From contig DAOVJF010000023.1 of the NCBI GenBank assembly GCA_030673355.1, forward strand, positions 1 through 12,568: a stretch of 12,568 nt of DNA. Reading direction: 5' to 3'. Numbering within the stretch: position 1 is the first letter of the stretch; each line of letters starts with the position of its first letter. A program made the translations under genes and the position numbers. This DNA comes from Planctomycetota bacterium. GTDB taxonomy: Bacteria > JAJVIF01 > JAPKYR01. Shown here piece after piece: positions 1 to 7,607 of this stretch. Below the pieces are notes generated by a model, which worked only from the letters and a program-made list of their open reading frames with translations, had not been told where the DNA came from and ran no database searches.

Positions 1-180
1 AATGTCAGGATACTGGTGGGAGCCGCTTCCGACCGTGAGACCGGTGAATTAGAACCTGAGATCGAATATTCAGGGACAGCAGGGAGCATTAACCATCTGG
101 GTGAATTAATTATCGAACTTCACAACGGCGGCGAATATATAACAAAAATAGACGATGTGATCATTCCCCTTGATAAGTGA
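1..180 (+). CDS. C-terminal end of an unidentified protein (partial, 5' end outside window)
   Basis: An open frame runs from the first base and ends at TGA 178-180, giving 59 codons with protein-like composition. It begins NVRILVGAASDRETG and ends DDVIIPLDK. The tail alternates acidic or polar residues with short hydrophobic strands (GELIIEL, YITKIDDVIIP), which suggests a beta-rich C-terminus. No catalytic motif or membrane segment is visible and I do not recognise the family. A hairpin with a T tract starts five bases after the stop, consistent with the end of a transcription unit. That the frame is coding rests on uninterrupted reading and on this terminator. Confidence 0.6.
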   Translation, partial: NVRILVGAASDRETGELEPEIEYSGTAGSINHLGELIIELHNGGEYITKIDDVIIPLDK

Positions 181-185
181 TTGAG

Positions 186-212
186 AAAAATGAAGAGTTT
201 CTTCATTTTTTT
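186..212 (+). terminator. Terminator-like hairpin with T tract
   Basis: Perfect 10-bp stem (186-195 with 201-210), 5-nt loop, followed by T bases through 212. It sits five bases after the stop at 180. The stem is A/T rich with few G-C pairs, so it may be a weak intrinsic terminator. Because the A tract lies on the other side, it could act in both directions. Confidence 0.5.
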
Positions 213-226
213 CCGGGTTACCGCTT

Positions 227-255
227 TTCACCCGACCATGTTATGCCGATATAAT
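227..255 (+). promoter_or_regulatory. Putative sigma-70-type promoter for the glycosyltransferase gene
   Basis: A perfect -10 box TATAAT at 250-255 is preceded, with exactly 17 bp spacing, by TTCACC at 227-232 (4 of 6 matches to TTGACA). Transcription would start near 262 and give a leader of about 37 nt before the ATG at 299. The box lies between the upstream terminator and the gene, as expected for an independent transcription unit. Confidence 0.55.
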
Positions 256-298
256 CAGTATTGCCTCTTTACAGACGATTAAGGGGAACCTTTGGCCT

Positions 299-2020
299 AT
301 GCAGGTGTCAGTGAAAAATACCAGGCGTCCACAGTTTAAGCAACCCGAATCATTTCCATTGCCCATGGGGATGCGGATTGCTTCAGGAGTCAAGCGAATT
401 ACCGGCACTGCATGGATGCCATTTCTGATTTTTTTAATCCCCTGCTTAATTTTCTGGCCTACCCTCAATGTCGGCTTCGTGTCGGATGATTATCTTTACC
501 ATGCCGCGTTTAGCAACACTTTATGGGATTTCCTCGAAAAAACCATCCTTGTCGGGTCTAACGGAATAATGACCCCGGAATTTTTCAGACCTCTGGGGAT
601 AATCAGCCTTAAACTGGATTATTTATTCTGGGGTCCCGACCCGGTTGGATTTCATCTGACCAATATTCTCCTCCACTCAATAAACGCCGTACTCCTTTTT
701 TACCTGGCGGGATCATTCGGGATGAGAAGGGCCGGAGCATTCGCCGCGGGATTATTTTTCGGGCTTTACCCGTTAAATTCAGAACCCGTGTCCTGGATCA
801 GCGGACGTTTCGATCTTCTGGCAACGACATTTATCCTGTTGATGCTTCATGCATGGTGCATTGGGCGAATGAGAAATGATTTACGCTGGATGATTCCCTC
901 GATCATTATGTTCTTACTTGGAACGCTTTCGAAAGAAAATGCCGTTGCCGGATTAGCTTTACTGCCTCTTACCGACTGGCTTCTCCGAATGAGGACAAAA
1001 AAGGAATGGGGCACTGCCATTGGCTGGCAATGGAAGTGGTATATCGTATTCGCCGCTGTTGCCATTGTAGTTATATGGCTGAGGGTACCATTGTTCGGCG
1101 ATATCGGAGGGTATGGTGATGAGCATGCAGGGTTAGCATTTTTCGGTGTTCCGTTAACCATTTTGTGGAGTAACTTTTTTAATGAAAACCTGAAGATGCT
1201 TTTCAGTCCTGTCTCGAGGATTCTCTGGTCCGAATGGGGGGCATTCCCCCAGCAGTTATTAATCGTCATTGCAGCGGTTTTTTACTTAGGACTGCTTGCA
1301 GCACTCGTACGGATAACTGTTGCCGCTATCAGAACCGATGGATCCATGCTGGTAATCTCAGCATCGGGAATCGCGTGGATCATCCTGATGATGATTCCCG
1401 TTACACCCATTGAAGGCGTGCAGGATTCCCTTAGCTATGCAAGGTTTTTATATCTTTCTATTGCCGGACTGGCGCTATTGACAGGGGTCGCAGTGGGCCT
1501 TGGATTCAATTCCGGGAAAATTGTCCGCCGGATTACACTTGTAATTTTCATTCTGACACTATTGGCTTCAAGCACTGTTCTGACAAGGCATAACCTGACC
1601 TGGATCGAAGCCGGACAAATCGCGTCCCGGATAAATACGACCATGGAGACATTTTCATCGCAACTTACTGATAACTCCACAATATTTACAATAGAACACC
1701 CACTTCTATGGAAAGGCGCAGGCTGTTCACCAACCCAATACAATTCATACCTTGAATACCGGTACGGTTGTGGCGGAATCAACGTTGTCGAGATGCCTGT
1801 AGCCCCGGATGATATAGACATATGGTGGAGGGATTTGAGTGAAAGCTATGCCAGGCCAGCAATAGGGTTTGTATGGAATGAGTCTACTCAGACAATCGAT
1901 GTATTACCTTTGTTTATCCCCGATGAAATATCAACAGTTGCAGGCCCAGAGGAACTTGTATCTCCAGATCATGGAGTTGGTGAACCGGAAGAAATTAATG
2001 TATTCCCCGAACCGGGTTGA
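299..2020 (+). CDS. Polytopic membrane glycosyltransferase, GT-C / TMTC-ArnT-like
   Basis: The 573-aa protein has many hydrophobic segments (roughly 40-58, 122-140, 145-158, 172-188, 198-210, 247-262, 318-340, 350-368, 383-402, 410-426). After the first segment, Asp63-Asp64 in VSDDYLYH occupies the place of the acidic catalytic or metal-binding pair of the first extracytoplasmic loop in GT-C enzymes. Other family-like motifs are HLTNILLHSINAVLL (119-133), NSEPVSWISGRFDLLA (160-175), LSKENAV (210-216) and ARFLYLSIAG (381-390). These resemble TMTC / dolichyl-phosphate-mannose-type transferases that use a polyprenyl-phosphate sugar donor. The C-terminal 140 residues are soluble and contain no obvious TPR units, unlike many TMTC-like proteins. 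AAGGGGA at 281-287 may serve as ribosome binding site, rather far (about 12 nt) from the ATG. An in-frame ATG at 365 is a less supported alternative. Donor and acceptor are unknown. Confidence 0.85.
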   Translation: MQVSVKNTRRPQFKQPESFPLPMGMRIASGVKRITGTAWMPFLIFLIPCLIFWPTLNVGFVSDDYLYHAAFSNTLWDFLEKTILVGSNGIMTPEFFRPLGIISLKLDYLFWGPDPVGFHLTNILLHSINAVLLFYLAGSFGMRRAGAFAAGLFFGLYPLNSEPVSWISGRFDLLATTFILLMLHAWCIGRMRNDLRWMIPSIIMFLLGTLSKENAVAGLALLPLTDWLLRMRTKKEWGTAIGWQWKWYIVFAAVAIVVIWLRVPLFGDIGGYGDEHAGLAFFGVPLTILWSNFFNENLKMLFSPVSRILWSEWGAFPQQLLIVIAAVFYLGLLAALVRITVAAIRTDGSMLVISASGIAWIILMMIPVTPIEGVQDSLSYARFLYLSIAGLALLTGVAVGLGFNSGKIVRRITLVIFILTLLASSTVLTRHNLTWIEAGQIASRINTTMETFSSQLTDNSTIFTIEHPLLWKGAGCSPTQYNSYLEYRYGCGGINVVEMPVAPDDIDIWWRDLSESYARPAIGFVWNESTQTIDVLPLFIPDEISTVAGPEELVSPDHGVGEPEEINVFPEPG

Positions 2021-2041
2021 ATCCCGCAAATCATTTTATTC

Positions 2042-2074
2042 ATAAAAATACCCGCCCGGATTTTCAGGGCGGGT
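2042..2074 (-). terminator. Intrinsic terminator for the minus-strand HEAT-protein transcript
   Basis: A perfect 8-bp GC-rich stem (2050-2057 with 2067-2074) has a 9-nt loop. Read on the minus strand it is followed by ATTTTTATG, the U-rich tract expected after a Rho-independent terminator. On the plus strand no T run follows, so orientation favours the minus-strand unit ending at 2217. It may also slow read-through from the convergent glycosyltransferase gene. Confidence 0.7.
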
Positions 2075-2096
2075 GAGATCGGGCAAATTTTCTGTA

Positions 2097-2215
2097 TTAA
2101 GTCCAATCCTGTTAAACAAAAATTGATTGGAATTTAGGGGGACACCTGCTTTTCGACGGGCGAAAAGAGGTGTCCCCGATCTCGAATCAATATTTAATTA
2201 ATAGGATTGGTCTAA
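2097..2215. repeat. Nested palindromic element (REP/BIME- or MITE-like)
   Basis: The core is a strong hairpin at 2138-2177. GGGGACACCT (2138-2147) pairs with AGGTGTCCCC (2168-2177), and CTTTTCG (2149-2155) pairs with CGAAAAG (2161-2167), leaving one bulged G at 2148 and a 5-nt loop. Outside it, ATTGATT (2122-2128) is inverted at 2185-2191. CCAATCCT (2103-2110) is inverted at 2203-2210, within arms of about 17 nt that match apart from a few bases. It begins soon after the terminator and ends at the TAA of the HEAT gene (2217-2219). The architecture fits extragenic palindromes or a small non-autonomous element. No transposase is present in the window and no second copy was found here. Confidence 0.7.
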
Positions 2216-2216
2216 G

Positions 2217-2807
2217 TTAGTCGGTTTCCTCGAATGCGCTGCTGATTGCGACCCCGGTTTCAATAAAAACCAGTGCGGCTTCGATTGTATCTATGATAAA
2301 TTGCTCTTCCTCAACTTCGAGCCTTGCATTAAGGGCATCCATGGCAACATCCTGTAAATCATCCAAGCCATATGAGTAAGGCAGTTTACCAAGTCCCCAT
2401 GCCGCAGCTTCACGGACGAAATGGTCTTCATCGTCAAGCGCTTCAATGAGGGTATGGACACCGTCCTCGGATGGGATTTTTCCCAACGCGTAGCAGACTA
2501 TAGATGGCTCATTCTCAAATTCACCGATGATGATGGTATCGAAAGTTCCGATACCTGTTTCACCCATAGCCCACAGAACACTATTTTTCAAGTTAACGTT
2601 CTCATCATCGACCGCCATCTGGTAGACCAATTCGAGTCCCTCTCTGAGGTCGGTGTCACTGAACGTGCTTGAATTGTCCCAGGGATTCCCCTCGGGTTGA
2701 CCGAGGAGGAACACAATTTTATCCAGAGTATCCTGAGTTATCGCCCACGCCGATGTTGATGTCAGGAGGATTATAATCAGCATTCCGAAGAAAAGTTTAG
2801 TTCGCAT
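2217..2807 (-). CDS. Secreted HEAT-repeat protein
   Basis: The 196-aa protein begins with a type I signal peptide: MRTK, a hydrophobic core, then SAWA with predicted cleavage after Ala22. The mature part is an alpha-helical repeat protein. The clearest HEAT-like unit is residues 115-144, ending with VREAAAWGLGKL. Weaker units lie around 54-84 (NLKNSVLWAMGETG), 98-113 and 150-185. HEAT repeats form a curved solenoid for protein binding, so a scaffold or adaptor role in the periplasm or outside is likely, with no enzyme motif visible. GAAAGGTG (2820-2813) lies 5 nt before the ATG and supports this start. The gene follows the large metallopeptidase-like lipoprotein after 69 bp with no terminator between, so the two are probably co-transcribed. 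The acidic C-terminus ends EETD. Confidence 0.8.
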   Translation of the reverse strand: MRTKLFFGMLIIILLTSTSAWAITQDTLDKIVFLLGQPEGNPWDNSSTFSDTDLREGLELVYQMAVDDENVNLKNSVLWAMGETGIGTFDTIIIGEFENEPSIVCYALGKIPSEDGVHTLIEALDDEDHFVREAAAWGLGKLPYSYGLDDLQDVAMDALNARLEVEEEQFIIDTIEAALVFIETGVAISSAFEETD

Positions 2808-2876
2808 ATTGTCACCTTTCTGTCGATCGTTTATTCAAAAACCAGTCTCTTTCCTTAAAATTCACTTTATTTCAGT

Positions 2877-5800
2877 TTATGGATACGGGTAGTTACCTTC
2901 GTTACCGCTTATCCATTCATCGACCCATATCCACTGGGTTTCCCAAAGGTCATAATCAGTCACCGGTGTAAAGAATGAATACCACATGAGCTGTTTCGGA
3001 ATTTTACCGGAAGCACCGGGAGGATCCGGATAGCATGCGTCATCATCGCAGAACAACCAGGGGAGGTCAGGTGGCGGTCCGGTGCAGAACGTGTTCGTTG
3101 TCGCACACGATGTCCCGTCCGAAGCGTCGTACTTATAGTCAAAATTACCCAGCAAATCGAGGAGGTACTGATCCCAGAACCTTGCCATTCCGTGGCCAAG
3201 TTCATGGGCGAGTACTATTTCAAGTTCGTTAGGTGGTAACCCACGGACCGTAGATCCCATAACGATACAGACATTAAAGGTATTATGGAAAAAGCCCGGA
3301 CACAGTACCCTGCAGAATGCCGCGCCAGTATTCCCGGCCTTGCTTTGGTTTACAAAATAGACATTGATAGCATCCGGGTAGTTCCAGCCAAAGTCGTTAT
3401 GCATTAATAAATATTCATTTCCTGAGAGATTCCAGTAGGCAGGATTGGTAATCCAGTCGAAATTATTTCCAGTAGCGAGTTCGAAATTGAACCCGTACTG
3501 GTTCCAGAACGTGTTGGTGTCCATAAAATCGGCAGCCGCCCTTGGCCATGTTGTTGCTTGATTACCCGAACCATCTAGCGCACACCAGAACGCGAGCCAA
3601 ACGTTCCGCATTTTGGGATACCCGGTATCCGTTGACCAGCCTGAACTACCTGCCGTGTTCCTTGCTTTGATCTGGTAATCGATCGGGTTGGTAAAACCAC
3701 TGTAACGGGCATTGGTGTCAAGATACTGATTTGGGTTAGCTCCAGGTATAGAAACTAAAGTGGTCCATCCCCATCCAACACCCCAAGTGTAGTCATACCT
3801 TTCGATATCGTAGAAATCAACAACCCCGGAGGAATCAGACCATGTCAACTCGACTGATCGATCGGTAAGGATCAGCATGTCGCCGTCAGATGCCTGGAAG
3901 TTGGGGACCGATCCCGGGAATGCCGCAGCGGCGGTGTTAACTTCAAACGTACACGTCGCACATACATCCGGAGGACCATGACATGTTAACGGAGGGTTAC
4001 CCTGGTCCTGGATCGCTACATCAATCGTGTGCCAGCCATCAGTCAGCCCGGTAAGGTTAACGGAAGTCATGTCGGCAACCCATGGCTCCCACGGATTACT
4101 GTCGAGTTTGTACGAATATGAAAGCGTCAAGCCGGAATCAAGGTCATCGATGCCAGTCCATGTAAACAGGTAATGATCAACGAGAATATAATTTACCGGG
4201 CAGTTATCGATAGTTACATCCGGGGCAAAGTTGACGTTGAACATGCACCAATCCTCTGCCACAAGCTGCGGATTTCCGCTGTCACGAACCTGGACTGAGA
4301 ATAAACGGGGTCCCGATGTCAGCGGTGTCCACAGGTAACTGGAGATACCAACCTGCCAGCCCTGCCATACGCCATCCAGACCAAGGTTATACTCAAGAGT
4401 CAAAGGACTGTCGAGATCATCACTTGCAGTCCAGTTAAAAGTATATGCCGGATTATTGACATCCGGTACCGGGCAATTTGTAATGCTTATTGTCGGTGCC
4501 AGGTTCACCTTGAAATTACACTGGTCCTGATCGGTTTCACCAAGAGGATCCTGAACCCGGACATAGAACACATGGTTGCCGGATGACAGGCCTGTCAGGG
4601 CAAGCGATGTATCCGTCCCCCGGTCTATCCACGCCCCGACATCGAGTTTGGTTTCATAAGTGAGAGTATCCAGGTCGGGATCGCCACCGAACCATGTAAA
4701 TACGATATTATCCGCGTTCAGATCCTGTTCCGGACAGTTTTCTATCGTAACCGTCGGAGCGAAGTTGACGCTGAAATTGCAGACCGCCTGGTCTTTGTAG
4801 CCATCACCATCTTCTACTTCGACAATCAACTGGTGAGGTGCGCCCGATGTCAGCCCGTTCAGGGTGATACTCATGGAACCAACAGGCAATTCAACCCAGC
4901 CAGCTGAGTCGAAGTTATACCGGACCTTCATCTCTGAAAGCGGTGTATTGTCATCAGAAACATTCAGGTGCCAGGTATACCAGGAAGATCCAATATAGGG
5001 AAAGCAATTTGCGAAAGAGACGCTTGGTGGATTCGACAGGGGCGGAACCAAAACAAAGAACGTACAGGTCTCTTCGGCCACCTGGCCGTCATGGTCACGA
5101 CACTGCACATACACAGTGTGCTGTTCCTCGGTCAGGTTTTCAATGTGAGCCACCATCCTGTTTATTTCCCAGTCCGACCATACGCCGTCATCCAGTTTCC
5201 ATCGATATTCCAGGAGTTTATTCGGTGTTACATCGTCTTCACCGACCCATAACATAGTAGTATTTTTGACTTCAAGAACATCTTCCGGACAATTAGTAAA
5301 TTCGACCACCGGCGGGTTGTTACATATGTTGCCCATATCGTAGAACAGCCGCGCATAACCTGAAAGGATGGCATATTCGGGATATTCACCGTTCAGACCG
5401 TTTGAATAATCCCCCTGCTCCCCGGTCACTATTGTGATCAGGACATCATTGTCGTACGGGCACGGTCCCTGCGGCACGACTTCGCCAATGTCGAGGATCA
5501 GTTTCACGGAATGGGGGGCGGAACCATCGAATTCCGACCAGCCCCCGGGATAGAAAACCAGCTTGGTGCCACCATTGATAAACTCATCGGGACTGTCGAG
5601 TACGATCGAGTGTATCTCACCTGGGATGCTGGGCTCGCCCGACATCTGCTGCCAGTCGTAAATTTCCAAAGTTAGTTTAAGTTCCCCGCCGCGGTCATAC
5701 ATATCGTGCCAGAAGAGCGTGCTGCCGGCGGTTGATATATTGCAGTAAAACGCCTCCTGCATATTCGCATCGGCGGGAAAATCACCCGGTATATGAATCG

Positions 5801-6683
5801 GAGGATCGTTTGCCGGTACCGCCCAGCTAACGATAAACGCATACTGGAACCTGACATCCAGCTTTCCATAAACAATCGGGAAATCGAGCTTGTAATTCCT
5901 GCTTAAGGTATCATATACAAAGAATGCACCACGATTGGAAACGTTAGTGTCGCTCTGGAAATAACTGGTAATATCCCCTGTCGGGTTAAGATTGTGGGCG
6001 AAGTACTTGTAAGGGTTAATGGTCGCACCCCAGGCCTCACCCTTGTTACCCATAATGCCTTCAGTAAACCCGAGAATACCCTCGATGGGAAACTCCATCT
6101 GGTTGAACCATCGAGTGTACCCGTCCGCATTTTTCAGAATCGGGTCGTATGCGGGATTGGCGTAAATAATGTCCGTATTCGAGCCGGCTTCATATGCTCC
6201 GGTAGTGATAATAACGCCGAGCAGGTCGAATGCCGTAAAGACTTCCATGTCTGGGAAAGGATGGGTCAGTGAGAGCCTGACCTCGCATTCACCCGTAATG
6301 AACAGCTTTTCCATATTGATCATTTCGATCTGGAAGTTTGCCGGATCACCCATCGGCGGCTGGATGAAAATATTGATATTGAACGTGTAGTCGACTCCCC
6401 TGAGCGGCACAACCGTGAACCCGTTCTCCTCATCCCATGATATGTCGCAGTAACCGAACAGTGCCTTATTCCCGGAAGTCCCGGGATCAGGCATCGGGTA
6501 GTCAACGGCACCGGTGATGGATGGCCCGGACGTCGTCTCATTTTCAGGACCGGTGCCCGGAACGGCTGGATTATCACCACCTTTTTTACCGCATCCCGGC
6601 AGAAGTAACAGAAGCACTATTACATATGACAGGAGATGGATTAATCTGGTTTGTAAGAGTTTCACGGGATTTGCAGCAGGCAT
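2877..6683 (-). CDS. Large modular lipoprotein with five Ig-like repeats and a HELGH metallopeptidase-like C-terminus
   Basis: The 1268-aa protein (counted from ATG 6683) has a lipoprotein signal with lipobox LPGC, lipidated Cys31. Residues about 50-455 are an unassigned beta-rich region. Five tandem modules of 87-99 aa follow, starting near 456, 551, 640, 727 and 818. Each opens with P-x-V-x-x-x-NC and closes with C-x-F-x-V, which suggests an intramodule disulfide and an Ig-like fold. A fibronectin III-like segment (about 926-1013) precedes a Trp- and Cys-rich C-terminal domain. That domain has HELGH at 1160-1164 (two zinc His and a catalytic Glu) and MWY at 1233-1235, a possible Met-turn of metzincins. 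The expected third ligand is not canonical: HELGH is followed by GMARFWD, with Trp where metzincins have His. GGAGG at 6694-6690 is 6 nt from this ATG and only 3 nt from an upstream in-frame TTG at 6686. Predicted to be surface-anchored; substrate unknown. Confidence 0.85.
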   Translation of the reverse strand: MPAANPVKLLQTRLIHLLSYVIVLLLLLPGCGKKGGDNPAVPGTGPENETTSGPSITGAVDYPMPDPGTSGNKALFGYCDISWDEENGFTVVPLRGVDYTFNINIFIQPPMGDPANFQIEMINMEKLFITGECEVRLSLTHPFPDMEVFTAFDLLGVIITTGAYEAGSNTDIIYANPAYDPILKNADGYTRWFNQMEFPIEGILGFTEGIMGNKGEAWGATINPYKYFAHNLNPTGDITSYFQSDTNVSNRGAFFVYDTLSRNYKLDFPIVYGKLDVRFQYAFIVSWAVPANDPPIHIPGDFPADANMQEAFYCNISTAGSTLFWHDMYDRGGELKLTLEIYDWQQMSGEPSIPGEIHSIVLDSPDEFINGGTKLVFYPGGWSEFDGSAPHSVKLILDIGEVVPQGPCPYDNDVLITIVTGEQGDYSNGLNGEYPEYAILSGYARLFYDMGNICNNPPVVEFTNCPEDVLEVKNTTMLWVGEDDVTPNKLLEYRWKLDDGVWSDWEINRMVAHIENLTEEQHTVYVQCRDHDGQVAEETCTFFVLVPPLSNPPSVSFANCFPYIGSSWYTWHLNVSDDNTPLSEMKVRYNFDSAGWVELPVGSMSITLNGLTSGAPHQLIVEVEDGDGYKDQAVCNFSVNFAPTVTIENCPEQDLNADNIVFTWFGGDPDLDTLTYETKLDVGAWIDRGTDTSLALTGLSSGNHVFYVRVQDPLGETDQDQCNFKVNLAPTISITNCPVPDVNNPAYTFNWTASDDLDSPLTLEYNLGLDGVWQGWQVGISSYLWTPLTSGPRLFSVQVRDSGNPQLVAEDWCMFNVNFAPDVTIDNCPVNYILVDHYLFTWTGIDDLDSGLTLSYSYKLDSNPWEPWVADMTSVNLTGLTDGWHTIDVAIQDQGNPPLTCHGPPDVCATCTFEVNTAAAAFPGSVPNFQASDGDMLILTDRSVELTWSDSSGVVDFYDIERYDYTWGVGWGWTTLVSIPGANPNQYLDTNARYSGFTNPIDYQIKARNTAGSSGWSTDTGYPKMRNVWLAFWCALDGSGNQATTWPRAAADFMDTNTFWNQYGFNFELATGNNFDWITNPAYWNLSGNEYLLMHNDFGWNYPDAINVYFVNQSKAGNTGAAFCRVLCPGFFHNTFNVCIVMGSTVRGLPPNELEIVLAHELGHGMARFWDQYLLDLLGNFDYKYDASDGTSCATTNTFCTGPPPDLPWLFCDDDACYPDPPGASGKIPKQLMWYSFFTPVTDYDLWETQWIWVDEWISGNEGNYPYP

Positions 6684-6689
6684 CAAAGG

Positions 6690-6694
6690 CCTCC
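6690..6694 (-). promoter_or_regulatory. Ribosome binding site that decides the start of the 1268-aa lipoprotein
   Basis: GGAGG on the minus strand (6694-6690). The open frame could start at TTG 6686 or at the adjacent ATG 6683. Spacing is 3 nt to the TTG but 6 nt to the ATG, so the ATG is the better start. The difference is a single residue. Confidence 0.65.
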
Positions 6695-6833
6695 ATGTGA
6701 AAATTGTGCCCCTCTGGAGCAGTAAACATTACCTTATGTATAGAATCGCCAAATTATGTGCCGTGTTACGGAACATGGATACGGGCTTGAGGAGTTGACG
6801 GCTGTAATAAAAATAAACCAGCGATCACTTATA

Positions 6834-6862
6834 ATGTTATAACCTTACAAGGATTCTGTCAA
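6834..6862 (-). promoter_or_regulatory. Putative promoter for the metallopeptidase-like lipoprotein / HEAT unit
   Basis: On the minus strand a perfect TTGACA (-35) lies at 6862-6857 and TAACAT (-10, 4 of 6) at 6839-6834, with 17 bp spacing. TATAAC at 6841-6836 is a closer -10 match but leaves only 15 bp. Transcription would begin near 6827 and give a leader of about 140 nt. It lies downstream of the terminator of the preceding minus-strand unit, as expected for an independent promoter. Confidence 0.5.
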
Positions 6863-6891
6863 CCGGTACAGGTTCCTAACGCGATTAAAAA

Positions 6892-6923
6892 TATATACAA
6901 AAAGGCGCGGACGAATCCGCGCC
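6892..6923 (-). terminator. Intrinsic terminator of the S8 protease / small lipoprotein unit
   Basis: A perfect 7-bp all-G/C stem (6904-6910 with 6917-6923) has a 6-nt loop. On the minus strand it is followed by TTTTTGTATATAT. It sits about 40 nt after the stop at 6964 and separates this unit from the next minus-strand promoter. Confidence 0.8.
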
Positions 6924-6963
6924 GAGGCTCCATTGGATGTATTTAATACATTGCACTTACAGG

Positions 6964-7560
6964 CTATGGTTTGGAAGTGCCATCATTCGTCACAACCAGA
7001 ACCGGCCTTTCGGTGTAGTCTCCATCCTGCTCCGATTCCCCACTTATAATTCTCCAGTACTCAATTAAGCTTTCCTCCGGACAATCAAACGAAAATCCCG
7101 CTTCAACGAGTTCGGTCAGAATGTCCCAGTCGGTTATTACTATTTCGTCGTCAACTTCGGCATAATAGGAATCCTGGTCTGGAAAAGTGTTGTAAAGAAT
7201 GTAGAAACCATTCAGGAGGTCCCTGGTCCGGCTGTTATTTTCCCAGGGATCAAGAATACATCGAACCGCGGATGACGCTGTGTTACTTCTGTCGATTGAA
7301 TTAATCGAGATGTTCTCCCCAGCGAACATATCTGTTATCTGGATCATCACGCTCTCTGGAACCGGGGACCAGTTGATCGGGACAACGCCATTATCCCCAC
7401 TCTGGTTAAAAAATGGTGTGGACGTTTCAGGAGTCAGACCATCCGGGTCATCCCCGGTGTTATTTTTATCTTTGGAGCATCCAATTGATATTGACTGCAA
7501 ACCGCAAATCACAACAAGGCTGAAAATAATCAAACTTAAAGTTATTTTATATGCATTCAT
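6964..7560 (-). CDS. Small predicted lipoprotein of unknown function
   Basis: The 198-aa protein starts with MNAYK, a hydrophobic stretch (6-26) and SIGC at 25-28. Cys28 is probably lipidated, although the -3 residue is Ser rather than the usual Leu, so the lipobox is non-canonical. A Thr/Asp/Gly-rich linker follows (29-60). The mature part has two further Cys (101 and 160) that could form a disulfide, and a strongly acidic character (YYAEVDDEIVITDWDILTELVEAG). I do not recognise the family. GAGGT (7572-7568) is 7 nt upstream of the ATG. The gene begins 47 nt after the end of the S8 protease gene with no terminator between, so the two are probably one operon. A partner, inhibitor or substrate role for that protease is possible but is inference from position only. 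Confidence 0.75.
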   Translation of the reverse strand: MNAYKITLSLIIFSLVVICGLQSISIGCSKDKNNTGDDPDGLTPETSTPFFNQSGDNGVVPINWSPVPESVMIQITDMFAGENISINSIDRSNTASSAVRCILDPWENNSRTRDLLNGFYILYNTFPDQDSYYAEVDDEIVITDWDILTELVEAGFSFDCPEESLIEYWRIISGESEQDGDYTERPVLVVTNDGTSKP

Positions 7561-7607
7561 TTTTCCTACCTCAAATTTCAGTATTTCGAATTAAATCCTT
7601 CATATCA

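Noticed and set aside
847..1269. 140-codon open frame on the minus strand inside the glycosyltransferase gene
   Set aside because: It lies wholly within a well-supported membrane protein gene on the other strand, has no recognisable motif, and its composition looks like an antisense reading of hydrophobic codons.
2138..2177. The strong core hairpin as a simple Rho-independent terminator
   Set aside because: Neither strand has a T run directly after the stem, and a proper terminator for the minus strand lies at 2042-2074. The outer inverted arms also call for another explanation.
4943..5257. Two overlapping plus-strand frames opposite the modular lipoprotein
   Set aside because: The minus-strand reading has a regular repeat pattern of modules here. 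The plus-strand frames lack motifs and ribosome sites.
3936..5318. CRISPR array or short tandem DNA repeats in the modular lipoprotein region
   Set aside because: The periodicity is about 260-300 bp, is clear only at the protein level, and lies within one open frame. There are no short identical repeats with spacers.
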